62,124 bases of DNA from Myxococcota bacterium (GCA_028278345.1 JANQEL010000108.1:1-62124), one strand, 5' to 3'; counted from the stretch's first letter, positions 8,685 through 16,612 are shown. Notes: generated from the sequence alone by a model not told the origin. A program made the numbers and translations.

Positions 8685-9206
8685 ATGAAGATCCTTTCAC
8701 CCGAAGGAAGTGTGGGCGAGCGCGGCGTCGCACTCGCCGAATCCCCGGACCTGCTCTCGGGACGGCGGCTCACCGTGCTCGACAACGGCAAGCCGGGAGC
8801 GGCGTTCGTGATGACGCACATCGCCGAACGGCTTGCAGAGCGCGCGGGTGTCGAGTTCGTCGGGGTGCATAGGAAGCGCACTGCGGCCACGCCCTGTGCG
8901 GAGGAACTGATCTCGGAGATTGCCGATGGGGCCGACCTGGTCCTCACCGGTACGGCCGATTGAGGCAGCTGTACGTCGTGGAGTCTCCACGACACGGCAA
9001 AGCTTGAGGCACTCGGCGCACCCACGGTCGTGGTTGCAACGGACAAGTTCGCCGACCTGGCGCGGCAATGCGGCCGCGACGTCGGTCTTTCGAGAGCGCG
9101 CATCGTAAAGCTCGCGCACCCGGTGGGGGGGATCGAGCAGGATGAACTTCGGAGTCGTGCAGACGCGGTGATCGAAGACGTGATGAGCCGGCTGCTCGGC
9201 CGGTAG
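8685..9206 (+). CDS. UGSC-motif selenoprotein (Sec encoded by in-frame TGA 8961-8963)
   Basis: Conventional translation stops at TGA 8961-8963 after 92 residues, but the same frame stays open to TAG 9204-9206, giving 173 residues with selenocysteine at position 93. The bases after TGA read Gly-Ser-Cys, so the motif is U-G-S-C followed by TSWSLHD, the hallmark of the UGSC (seleno)protein family known from marine and soil genomes. LVLTGTAD precedes it. A hairpin with the right spacing for a bacterial SECIS follows the TGA. The family looks like a small alpha/beta redox protein, with Sec93 and Cys96 in a CxxC-like arrangement; its reaction is not established. The start has GAGGAG upstream. Decoding needs SelA, SelB, SelD and tRNA-Sec, none of which is in this window. 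Confidence 0.92.
8961..8963 (+). other. selenocysteine-encoding TGA codon
   Basis: The TGA is followed in frame by GGC AGC TGT (Gly-Ser-Cys), then 77 further sense codons before TAG. Residues on both sides are conserved family sequence (LVLTGTAD before, TSWSLHD after), so a true stop would remove the motif that defines the family. Confidence 0.92.
8964..8993 (+). promoter_or_regulatory. bacterial SECIS element
   Basis: After an 11-base linker the sequence forms a perfect 8-bp stem, GTCGTGGA (8975-8982) with TCCACGAC (8986-8993), closed by a GTC loop whose first base is G. The 11-base distance between UGA and the hairpin, the 19 bases between UGA and the loop, and the loop G match the rules known for E. 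coli fdhF and for bacterial SECIS prediction. The hairpin lies inside the coding region, as expected in bacteria, and would recruit SelB-GTP-Sec-tRNA. Confidence 0.88.
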
Positions 9207-9249
9207 GCGTGCGGCCGGGGCGAGAGCCCGAGGTACCAAGGAGAACGAG

Positions 9250-10353
9250 ATGGGAAGATTCGGCCACTACGTGATCGACGCGGATGGACACGGAGGGGAG
9301 CCCCTCGGCTGGCGTCGGCGCATCCCCGCGAAGTTCCAGTCGACGATGCGTGACTACGTCGACGCGATGCGGAAGCGATACTCGAGCGTACCGGGAGCAG
9401 GACTTCGCGCCGACGAGTCGGCCGAAGCCGTCATCCCCGATGAGGACGACCTCGAGTTTGCGGTGCCGACGCAGCCGGGCATGTTCGATCCCGAGAAGCG
9501 CATGCCCGACATGGACCTCGAAGGAATCGACGTCGCGGTCCTGTTCCCGCCCGGCTCCGGCGAGGAGTGGGCGATGGATGACGTCGAATTCGCCGTGGCG
9601 CTGTGCACGACCCTGAACGACGCGCGTGCCGAGTACGCGAGCCATGCGCCCGATCGTCTGAAGCTGGTGGCGAAGCTCCCCATGATCGAACCCAGGGCCG
9701 CGGCCGAGGAACTCGAGAGATGCGTTTCGCAGCACGGTTTCGTGGGGATGGTGACGGCGACGCACATCCGCGAGAAGAACCTGGACGATCCGAGCTTCGA
9801 CGTCGTGTGGGAGACCGCGCAGCGACTTGGGGTTGCCGTGTGCACCCACGGCGGGGGCCAGGCGCCGGGGCAGACGCCCTTCGCGGTAGATCGCTACGAG
9901 ACGCGGCTCGGGATCCATGCGCTCACCCATCCGCTCGGCGCGATGCACGCGGTGTTCAACTTCACGGTGGGGGGCATCCTGGCGAAGTTTCCCGAGCTGC
10001 GGGTGGGATTCCTCGAGGCAGGCGTCGGTTGGCTTCCCTTCTGGCTAGAGCGACTCGACGAGCACTGGGAAATGATGCCCGAGCAGGCACCACTGATCGG
10101 TCGGCCGCCTTCGGAGTACTTCGCGGGTCGCTGCTTTCTCACGACCGAGCCCGACGAGAAGATGGTGCCCTACGTCTTCGAGAGCGTGGCCGACGACATC
10201 ATCTGTTACTCGTCGGATTACTGTCACTGGGACTGCGCGTTTCCCGACTCGGTGAGCATCCTCGAAAAGCGCAGCGATCTGAGCGAATCCGTGAAGCAGC
10301 GGCTCTTCTCGGCGAACGCGGCGAAGCTCTACGGCTTCGAGGTCCCTGCGTGA
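9250..10353 (+). CDS. amidohydrolase family 2 (TIM-barrel metal-dependent hydrolase/decarboxylase)
   Basis: A 367-residue protein of the amidohydrolase-2/ACMSD-like branch. N-terminal YVIDADGHGGEP replaces the common DxHxH with D-A-D-G-H, CTHGGGQ carries the barrel histidine, and the FLEAGVGWLPFWLERLDEH and YSSDYCHWD segments are typical of relatives found in steroid and aromatic degradation operons. Members hydrolyse C-N or C-C bonds or decarboxylate. AAGGAGAACGAG precedes ATG 9250. The stop overlaps the next start as GTGA, so it is coupled to the LLM oxidoreductase. Confidence 0.88.
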   Translation: MGRFGHYVIDADGHGGEPLGWRRRIPAKFQSTMRDYVDAMRKRYSSVPGAGLRADESAEAVIPDEDDLEFAVPTQPGMFDPEKRMPDMDLEGIDVAVLFPPGSGEEWAMDDVEFAVALCTTLNDARAEYASHAPDRLKLVAKLPMIEPRAAAEELERCVSQHGFVGMVTATHIREKNLDDPSFDVVWETAQRLGVAVCTHGGGQAPGQTPFAVDRYETRLGIHALTHPLGAMHAVFNFTVGGILAKFPELRVGFLEAGVGWLPFWLERLDEHWEMMPEQAPLIGRPPSEYFAGRCFLTTEPDEKMVPYVFESVADDIICYSSDYCHWDCAFPDSVSILEKRSDLSESVKQRLFSANAAKLYGFEVPA

Positions 10354-11261
10354 AGTTCTCGGTGCAGCTGCCCACCGATCGCGTCGCGCGAGGGGACGAA
10401 TTCACCGGGCTCGCGGCCATCCGTGAAATGGCCGCGGCGATCGAAGCCGCTGGCTTCGATGCCTGCTTCGTGACCGAGCATCCGTTTCCAGCGGACGACT
10501 GGCTCGCGACGGGAGGACATCACAGCCTCGATCCCTTCGTCTCGCTCACGGCCGCAGCCGCAGCGACGACGCGGCTGCGCCTGCACACGAACATCCTCGT
10601 GCTGCCGTATCGCAACCCGTTCGTGACCGCGAAAGCGATCGCGAGCCTCGATGTCGTATCGGGTGGCCGCGTCATCATGGGCGTGGCCGCCGGCTACCTG
10701 AAGGGCGAATACGACGCGCTCGGCGCGGACTTCGAAGATCGCAACGCGCTCACCGACGAGGCACTCGGCGCGATGAAGCAGGCGTGGCGCGGCGCATCGA
10801 TGAAGCTCGACGGCAGCCGCTTCCACGTGGCCGGCAACACCATGCTTCCCAGACCGCTCCAGCAGCCGAATCCGCCGATCTGGGTGGGGGGCAACTCGCG
10901 AATGGCCATGCGCAGGGCGGTGAAGCATGCCCAGGGATGGAGCCCGTTTCCGATCTCGAGCCAGTTCGCCGATCGCGTTCGCACCGCGGCCATCGAAACG
11001 ATCGAAGGTCTCGGGGAGCGGATCGCATATCTGACGGAATACGCAGCGAGCCTCGGCCGGGGCGAACCACTCGACGTCAACTTCGTTCCCTTCGGCCTGC
11101 AGATGAACGACCCGACTCCGATCGATTCGATCGTATTGCGCGACCAGATCGAAGAGCTCGAGGCCATAGGCGTCACGTGGGTTTCGGTCGGCGTACCCGG
11201 CGAGAGTCGTGCCGAGTACCTCGATTCGATCGCCCGGTTCGGCGTGGAGGTGATCGGGTGA
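10350..11261 (+). CDS. LLM-class (luciferase-like) F420/FMN-dependent oxidoreductase
   Basis: A 303-residue luciferase-like barrel enzyme. The frame extends far upstream, but GTG 10350 is the start because it overlaps the preceding TGA (GTGA) and MKFSVQLP is the normal N-terminus. VTEHPFPADDW, LHTNILVLPYRNP, SGGRVIMGVAAGY and IWVGGNSRMAMRRA are the usual flavin/F420-pocket segments. Members of this subgroup use F420 or FMN for hydride transfer or oxygenation; which one cannot be decided here. It lies within the selenoprotein operon. Confidence 0.88.
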   Translation: MKFSVQLPTDRVARGDEFTGLAAIREMAAAIEAAGFDACFVTEHPFPADDWLATGGHHSLDPFVSLTAAAAATTRLRLHTNILVLPYRNPFVTAKAIASLDVVSGGRVIMGVAAGYLKGEYDALGADFEDRNALTDEALGAMKQAWRGASMKLDGSRFHVAGNTMLPRPLQQPNPPIWVGGNSRMAMRRAVKHAQGWSPFPISSQFADRVRTAAIETIEGLGERIAYLTEYAASLGRGEPLDVNFVPFGLQMNDPTPIDSIVLRDQIEELEAIGVTWVSVGVPGESRAEYLDSIARFGVEVIG

Positions 11262-11325
11262 GTACGAGATGGCGCGACATGGACCGCGTCGAGATGAAAG
11301 CCGAAAGGCCATTCTGAGGATTCCC

Positions 11326-11802
11326 ATGGCAGAACGAGAAGAGAAGGCGCCCGAAGTCCGTTTCCGGCATGCCGACGACGAGAGGTGGCAGGAGGTTCGC
11401 GCGCAGCAGCACGGTGACCGTCGCGTATCGATCCGGGAGAAGTGGCTCGAGTTCACCCCGAACTTCCTCTGCCTGTATGCCAAGTGGGACCCCGGCATGA
11501 TGGTCCACAAGCACGGTCACAACAGCGATCACATCCTCTTCGTGCTCGAGGGAGAGATGATGTGTGGTGACGTGAAGTGCACGAAGGGCATGCACATCAC
11601 CCTCGAGCACGGGGCCGCCTTCGGACCCTTCATCGCCGGACCCGAAGGTGTCGAATTGTTCGAGGTCATGATGGGCGACCCGCGCTCCTGGGCAGCCGAT
11701 CCCGGGGGCTTCGAGAAGCTGCTTGCAGAGAAGGGCGCGAAGAAACTCCCCAACCCCCCCATCGATCTTCCGGACTGGCTCGAGGACACGAGAACGAGCT
11801 GA
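11326..11802 (+). CDS. cupin-domain protein
   Basis: A 158-residue single-domain cupin. HKHGHNSDHILFVLEGE (about 65-81) is cupin motif 1 with His ligands, and the GMHITLEHGAAFGPF region is motif 2. Cupins in catabolic operons are often dioxygenases, isomerases or acyl/sugar binding proteins. ATG 11326 is preferred because TGAGGA lies before it; an in-frame ATG at 11269 would add 19 residues of poor composition that overlap the downstream end of the LLM operon spacing. A second, distinct cupin lies at 52622-53101. Confidence 0.82.
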   Translation: MAEREEKAPEVRFRHADDERWQEVRAQQHGDRRVSIREKWLEFTPNFLCLYAKWDPGMMVHKHGHNSDHILFVLEGEMMCGDVKCTKGMHITLEHGAAFGPFIAGPEGVELFEVMMGDPRSWAADPGGFEKLLAEKGAKKLPNPPIDLPDWLEDTRTS

Positions 11803-11845
11803 CCCCGTCAGCACTGCCCAGCCGGAACAAAGGAGAACCAGACTC

Positions 11846-11968
11846 ATGCCCCTCCACGGTCGACAGCAGGAGGCCGTACGCTGGACCACCGAGGCCATGC
11901 GCGAGAAGCCGAGGCAGAGCTTGCCGGAGCCAGGCGCAGATGATCGAAGAGGCGGGTCGACCGGGTGA
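11846..11968 (+). CDS. possible small protein (40 aa) or gene relic
   Basis: ATG 11846 has a good AAAGGAGAACC site nine bases upstream, and its TGA overlaps the next gene's GTG start (GTGA). It therefore looks translated and coupled to the following amidohydrolase. The 40 residues (MPLHGRQQEAVRWTTEAMRE, then a Gly/Arg-rich tail) match nothing I recognise. It could be a leader peptide, the 5' relic of a deleted gene, or a real small protein. Confidence 0.4.
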   Translation: MPLHGRQQEAVRWTTEAMREKPRQSLPEPGADDRRGGSTG

Positions 11969-12771
11969 TCGATAGCCATACCCACGTCATTGGTCCCGAC
12001 CGCGAGCGGTATCCGCTCAACCCCCGCAACCTCTCGGGCAAGTGGTATCTTGAAGCGCCCCACAGCGCGGAAGAGCTGGCCGCTTGCATGGACGAGGCCG
12101 GTGTCGAGAAGGCCGTGCTCGTCCAGGCCGTCGGGACGTACACCTACGACAACGCGTACGCCGCCGACGCGGCCGCGGCGAACCCCGATCGTTTCGCTAG
12201 CGCCTGCTGTATCGATGCCCTTGCCGACGATGCTGTGGAGACGCTTCGCTATTGGGTGTCGCAGCGCGGAATGCACGGGGTGCGGCTCTTCGCGCTCGCG
12301 CGAGAAGGGGAATCGTGGCTCGCGGATCGGAGTACGTTCCCGCTCTGGGAGGAGGCCGACCACCTCGGCATCCACGTGATCGTCACGATATTCGGGAGCC
12401 AGCTCGACGAGCTGCGGCGGGTACTCCGGCGGTTTCCTCAGGTACGCGTCTCGTTGGATCACTGTGCCTTCCCCGACGTGGGCAACCCCGAGTCGCTCTT
12501 CGAACTCGCAAGCGAATCGAACCTTCTCTGCAAAGTGTCGTCAGTGGTGCTGGAGTCGGCGGGTTTCGAGGCGAAGCGCTTCGTGACAGAACTCGTCGGT
12601 CGCTTCGGTGCCGATCGTGTGATGTGGGGCTCCGATTTCTCGCAGACCCACGACCGTGGCTACACAGGACTCGTTGCGCTCGCGCGCCAGAGTTTCTCGG
12701 GGTTGTCGAGCTCCGAGCGCGAGCGGTGTTTCATGGCGACGCCCCGCTCGGTCTGGCCGAGTCTGGCGTGA
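11965..12771 (+). CDS. amidohydrolase family 2 protein
   Basis: A 268-residue TIM-barrel hydrolase. IDSHTHVIGPD at the N-terminus holds the HxH metal ligands, HVIVTIFGSQ and VSLDHCAFPD mark central barrel strands with a catalytic His, and MWGSDFSQTHDRG supplies the conserved C-terminal Asp. It begins with GTG 11965, overlapping the upstream small frame. It is the third amidohydrolase-superfamily gene in the same operon, which points to a multistep hydrolytic pathway (lactone, amide or ring-fission product). Similar proteins act as 4-sulfomuconolactone- or 2-pyrone-dicarboxylate-type lactonases; the substrate is unproven. Confidence 0.87.
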   Translation: MIDSHTHVIGPDRERYPLNPRNLSGKWYLEAPHSAEELAACMDEAGVEKAVLVQAVGTYTYDNAYAADAAAANPDRFASACCIDALADDAVETLRYWVSQRGMHGVRLFALAREGESWLADRSTFPLWEEADHLGIHVIVTIFGSQLDELRRVLRRFPQVRVSLDHCAFPDVGNPESLFELASESNLLCKVSSVVLESAGFEAKRFVTELVGRFGADRVMWGSDFSQTHDRGYTGLVALARQSFSGLSSSERERCFMATPRSVWPSLA

Positions 12772-12793
12772 CGCCGAGGGAGGTAGATGAAGC

Positions 12794-13432
12794 ATGAAGA
12801 TCACGCTGTTTGGCGCGACGGGTATGCTCGGGCGCGAACTGCTCTCCCAATGTCTCGATGCAGGGCACGAGGTTACCGTGCTCCTGCGCACTCCCGACAA
12901 GCTGCCCGGCGAGCTGCGGACTCGCGTGAACGTCGTCGAGGGAGACGGTCTCGACCCGGCAGCGGTCGAACGGGCGCTCTCGACGGAAACCGATGCGATC
13001 CTGTTCGCGATCGGTATCGACGCGCGCTCACCCGAGCATCTCTGCGCGGACGTCACACGACACATCCTTGCTGCGATGCGCAAGAGCGGGATTCGCCGTC
13101 TCGTCTGGTGCGGCGGTGGCAACACGGTCAGCGAGGATGATGTGGTCAGCCTGGGATCGAGATTCGTCGTGTTCTTCACGCGCGTGTTCATGGGTCTGCG
13201 ACATCGCGACAAGCTGGAGCAGATCGCGCTGCTCGAGGAGAGCCACGACGTCGACTGGATCGGCATCCGGCCGCTACAGATGCGCAAAGGCGGCAAACGT
13301 GGTGGCTACCGCGTCGGCTTCGATCGCTACAGCGGGTTTTCGAAGATCACGGCCGGCGATTGTGCGAACGAAATGATCTGCATGCTCGAAGACGATACCT
13401 GGCTCCACAGAGCGCCCGTCATCCAGTACTGA
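12794..13432 (+). CDS. NAD(P)-binding protein, atypical SDR (NmrA/SDR_a5-like)
   Basis: A 212-residue atypical SDR. MKITLFGATGMLGREL is the N-terminal Rossmann motif (GATGMLG), and WCGGGNTVS, DVDWIGIRPLQM and the short C-terminus match the NAD(P)H-binding flavin reductase-like/NmrA-like group. No classical YxxxK dyad is evident, so it may reduce flavin or act as a redox sensor. It is the last recognisable gene of the selenoprotein operon, and the repeat relic of the nitroreductase begins 21 bases after its stop. Confidence 0.85.
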   Translation: MKITLFGATGMLGRELLSQCLDAGHEVTVLLRTPDKLPGELRTRVNVVEGDGLDPAAVERALSTETDAILFAIGIDARSPEHLCADVTRHILAAMRKSGIRRLVWCGGGNTVSEDDVVSLGSRFVVFFTRVFMGLRHRDKLEQIALLEESHDVDWIGIRPLQMRKGGKRGGYRVGFDRYSGFSKITAGDCANEMICMLEDDTWLHRAPVIQY

Positions 13433-13453
13433 GTGGACGCTTCGACCGGACTC

Positions 13454-13566
13454 GAAGCGAAGGCCAACGAGGTTCGAACGGATCGCGGCCCACTCACGAG
13501 GATCGCCAGCTTCACGAGTGTGGTGCGAGTGAATCCCCTTCACCTCGAGCTCGCTCTTCGAGAAGC
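13454..13566 (+). pseudogene. nitroreductase 3'-end relic (direct repeat copy 2)
   Basis: Translated in the corresponding frame this begins EAKANEVRTDRGPLTRIASF, matching EAKANEVRMDREPLARIASF at the C-terminus of the intact nitroreductase (4518-5201). The original TGA is CGA here, and no upstream nitroreductase body exists. DNA identity with 5127-5239 is 96 of 113. It lies immediately after the selenoprotein operon in the same orientation as copy 1. The antisense strand of its distal part encodes the last codons of the MFS gene at 13512-14999. Confidence 0.85.
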
Positions 13567-14999
13567 CTCTGGATCTCCGAGTGCCTGGCTCGGCTCAACC
13601 GGAACTGCACGTAGAAGCCGATCGCCAAGACGGCGGGAATCACTCCGATCGGACCGTCGATCAAGCCGAGTTCGAAGAGCGTCTGCTTCGGAATCTCGCC
13701 GGGGTCGGCGTGAACGGGAAATTCGATCACGTCGATACCGATCCCCGCGAGCAGATGGCCGAGTCCCGAGGCTGCCTTCCCGAAGAACGACCGGGCCGAA
13801 TAGAAGATCCCTTCCTGCCTGCGCCCGGTCATCAACTCCTGTTCATCGGCGATGTCCGCCAGCGCCGAGGCCGCAGTGATCAGCAGCAACAACGAAACGG
13901 TCATCTGGCACAAGTAGAATCCGAGCAGGCAAGGCAACAGTATCGGGTCGTCGTTGGCCGGAAACACCCCGGACATGCGCAGGATGACCGGGCCCGACGC
14001 GCACAGCGGATAGACGCTCAGGAGCGCGACCAACGTGGGCTTCTTCTCGAACTTCTGATGCAGCGTGGCCGCGCTCAGGAAACCGAGCACGGGCCCGAGC
14101 ATCGCGACCAGGCTGAAGTAGCGGATCTCCTCGGGCAGGAGTCCCCAGTAGTAGGTGTTCATGTGCAGCCCGACCGTCTCCCGGGTTCCGAGGGTCGCCG
14201 ACAAGAGCAGGAAGCCGAGGAGCAGAACGAAGTAGTTGCGATTGCGCAGCGCGAGCCGGAAGTCGCGCATGAACTCGATCCAGCTGAACTTCGGTAGCGA
14301 CGCGGGTGCAACGGGGAGCCGGGGAATCACGGAGCGGGTGCGCAAGGCCGAGAACAGCATCAGCGACCCGCCGGCGACGGCTGCGGTGGTGGCGAATACC
14401 GGGTACCGGCCCGCATTCAGCAGCCCGTTGGCGAAGTCGGGCGTGGCTGCGAAGAAGTAGGAGTAGCCGAGAAAGAGCGTGCCGAAGCCACCCACGAAAC
14501 TGAAGAGGGTGTTCATGCTCATCACGCGAGTGCGCTCGGTGAAGTCCGCGGAGAGTTCAGCGCCCAGAGCGAGATGAGGGACGTGGAACAAGGTCATGGT
14601 GGAGCGCAGCACTACGGTCAACGTGGTGAGCCAGATGAACAACCCCGTGCTGCCCCAGTTCGGCGGGCTGTAGATCAGGAACAGGCACGTCGCGACGGGC
14701 AGGGGCGCCATGAACATGAAGGGATGCCGCCGCCCGAGCCTGGATCTCCAGCGATCCGAGAGCGACCCGACCAGGGGGTCCGTCACGGCGTCGAACACCA
14801 GCGCAATGGTGATCGCCAGACCGGCGAGGGTGCCCGGGACACCCATCACGTTCGTATAGAAGAAGAAGTTGAACGAATTGAAGGCGAAGTTGATGATGCC
14901 TTCCGAGGCCGCGCCTATGGCATAGATCAGCTTGGTGCCGAGTGGGACGGTCTTTGCATAAGCACTGGTGCTCACGCGCGCGTCCATGTCCTCACTCAT
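13512..14999 (-). CDS. MFS transporter, glycoside-pentoside-hexuronide (GPH/MelB-like) type
   Basis: A 495-residue, 12-helix secondary transporter. DAVTDPLVGSLSDRWRSR and LGRRHPF at residues about 70-92 are the cytoplasmic loop signature of the GPH cation-symporter group. Homologues in lipid-degradation clusters probably carry carboxylates or glycosides rather than classical sugars. Its start overlaps the acyl-CoA synthetase stop by four bases, suggesting uptake coupled to CoA activation. The final 17 or so codons (EERARGEGDSLAPHS end) come from the antisense of repeat copy 2, so the C-terminal tail appears newly acquired and is unlikely to be essential. Confidence 0.88.
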   Translation of the reverse strand: MSEDMDARVSTSAYAKTVPLGTKLIYAIGAASEGIINFAFNSFNFFFYTNVMGVPGTLAGLAITIALVFDAVTDPLVGSLSDRWRSRLGRRHPFMFMAPLPVATCLFLIYSPPNWGSTGLFIWLTTLTVVLRSTMTLFHVPHLALGAELSADFTERTRVMSMNTLFSFVGGFGTLFLGYSYFFAATPDFANGLLNAGRYPVFATTAAVAGGSLMLFSALRTRSVIPRLPVAPASLPKFSWIEFMRDFRLALRNRNYFVLLLGFLLLSATLGTRETVGLHMNTYYWGLLPEEIRYFSLVAMLGPVLGFLSAATLHQKFEKKPTLVALLSVYPLCASGPVILRMSGVFPANDDPILLPCLLGFYLCQMTVSLLLLITAASALADIADEQELMTGRRQEGIFYSARSFFGKAASGLGHLLAGIGIDVIEFPVHADPGEIPKQTLFELGLIDGPIGVIPAVLAIGFYVQFRLSRARHSEIQRLLEERARGEGDSLAPHS

Positions 15000-16597
15000 C
15001 GATCGTCAGTCGACTTCGAGCTGGAGGTAGCAGGAGCATCCTTCCAGTAGCGATCGCGAAGACTCGTCTTGGCCATCTTTCCGGTTTCGGTGCGGGGAAG
15101 CTCGTCGACGAAATCGACAGACCGCGGGCATTTGTAGTGACTGATCCCGTCTCTGCAGTAGGCGATGAGCTCCTGTGCGAGTTCCGGGCCAGCTTTCGCG
15201 TCCGATCTGGCAACGACGACTGCGCGAACCTCCTCGCCCAAGTCCTCGTTGGGAACCCCGATGACGGCGACATCCTCGACGGCGGGGTGCATCGTCAGGT
15301 GATTCTCGACCTCCTGGGGAAAGATGTTGACGCCACCCGAGATGATCATGTGCGACTGGCGGTCGGTGAGGTAGAGGAACCCGTCCTCGTCGAGGTATCC
15401 GACGTCGCCGAGCGTAAAGAGGGAGCCGCGGTAGGACTCCGCGGTCTTTTCTTCGGCCTTGTGGTAGCGGAAGCGCATGGCTTCGTCGGCCGGAGCTTCG
15501 AAGTAGACACCGCCTTCCTGATTCGGCTCGGTCAGTGCGTTGCCCTCTTCGTCGAGGATGTGAATCGTGCCCCCGGCCCAATGGCGTCCCACCGATCCCT
15601 TGTGCTCGTTCCAATCGGCCGCGCTGATCGCAGTTCCACCCCCCTCGGTGCCGGCGTAGAACTCGACGATGGCGTCCCCCCACCAATCGATCATCTCCTC
15701 CTTGAGGGGAATGGGGCAAGGAGCGGCCGCATGGAGCGCGAGGCGAAGGCTTTCGAGGCCATAGGCGCGCTTCGTGGCTTCGGGAAGGCGCGTCAGTCGG
15801 CGAAAGTGGGTCGGCACCCACTGTGATGTCGTCACCCGATGGAGATCGATCAGGCGAAGTGAATCCTCTGCATCGAACCGGCGCATCACGACCGACGTTG
15901 CGCCGATGCGCTGCTGGGCAGAGACCAACCGCAGCGGTGCTGCGTGATACAAGGGCGCGGGCGAGAAGAAGACGTCGTCTTCCCGCATGTCGAACATCCG
16001 CGTCAGATTGACTGCGACCGCGACTTGCGCGGGTTCTCCCGCAGCGACCTTCGGAAGCGGCGCACGCACACCCTTGGGCCGCCCCGTCGTGCCCGACGAG
16101 TAGAGCATCAGGGTGCCCTCGAACTCCTCGCCGAGAAGGGCGTCGGGTGCGATTGCGTCGAGTTCCTCCTCGAGCGTGGAAAAGCCGGGGATCTCGCCGC
16201 CGACGCTGATGCACTTCAACAGGTTCGAATTGCCTGCATACGCCGCAGTGGCCACGTCGGCGAAGCGAGCGTGCGCGATCAACACGCGGGCGTCGCTGTT
16301 GTCGAGGATGTACTCGACTTCATCGGCCTTCACGTGCCAGTTCAGCGGAGTGAAGTAGAGCCCCGTACGGTGAGCCGCCCAGAAGACGTCCATGAACTCA
16401 TCGTCGTTCGCCATGAGTATGGCGACGTTGTCACCGTGCTCGAGCCCGAGTCGCCTGAACACGATGCCGATCCGCCGAGAGCGCTCTTCCAGCTCTCCAT
16501 AGGTTTCGATCTGCTGCGGATCCCCGAACTTGCTATCGGCGTAGATGATCGCGGGTTTGTCCGGGTGCTTCTCGGCGAAGTGCGAGATGGTCGTCAT
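14996..16597 (-). CDS. acyl-CoA synthetase (AMP-forming ligase)
   Basis: A 533-residue ANL-superfamily ligase that activates a carboxylic acid with ATP and CoA. LMLYSSGTTGRPKGV near residue 170 is the P-loop-like A3 motif, YAGTEGG the A5 region, GDVGYLDEDGFLYLTDR the A7/A8 hinge, and TGKMAKTSLR contains the A10 catalytic Lys. It begins 15 bases after the LLM gene and is coupled to the MFS gene, so it should act on the substrate delivered or oxidised by those proteins. The acid is not identifiable from sequence. Confidence 0.92.
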   Translation of the reverse strand: MTTISHFAEKHPDKPAIIYADSKFGDPQQIETYGELEERSRRIGIVFRRLGLEHGDNVAILMANDDEFMDVFWAAHRTGLYFTPLNWHVKADEVEYILDNSDARVLIAHARFADVATAAYAGNSNLLKCISVGGEIPGFSTLEEELDAIAPDALLGEEFEGTLMLYSSGTTGRPKGVRAPLPKVAAGEPAQVAVAVNLTRMFDMREDDVFFSPAPLYHAAPLRLVSAQQRIGATSVVMRRFDAEDSLRLIDLHRVTTSQWVPTHFRRLTRLPEATKRAYGLESLRLALHAAAPCPIPLKEEMIDWWGDAIVEFYAGTEGGGTAISAADWNEHKGSVGRHWAGGTIHILDEEGNALTEPNQEGGVYFEAPADEAMRFRYHKAEEKTAESYRGSLFTLGDVGYLDEDGFLYLTDRQSHMIISGGVNIFPQEVENHLTMHPAVEDVAVIGVPNEDLGEEVRAVVVARSDAKAGPELAQELIAYCRDGISHYKCPRSVDFVDELPRTETGKMAKTSLRDRYWKDAPATSSSKSTDDR

Positions 16598-16612
16598 CGG
16601 TATCCCCTTGCC

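Noticed and set aside
7436..9103. Open frame of 555 codons on the - strand across the selenoprotein region
   Set aside because: It is antisense to two clear genes, Arg/His-rich and family-free, a product of high-GC third-position bias.
9603..10349. 250-residue upstream extension of the LLM gene at 10350
   Set aside because: The stretch is an out-of-frame shadow of the amidohydrolase; GTG 10350 gives the normal family N-terminus.
13433..13879. 148-codon + strand frame starting just after the NAD(P)-binding gene
   Set aside because: Only its first third has homology (nitroreductase tail); the rest is antisense to the MFS gene and Arg-rich. Treated as a relic.
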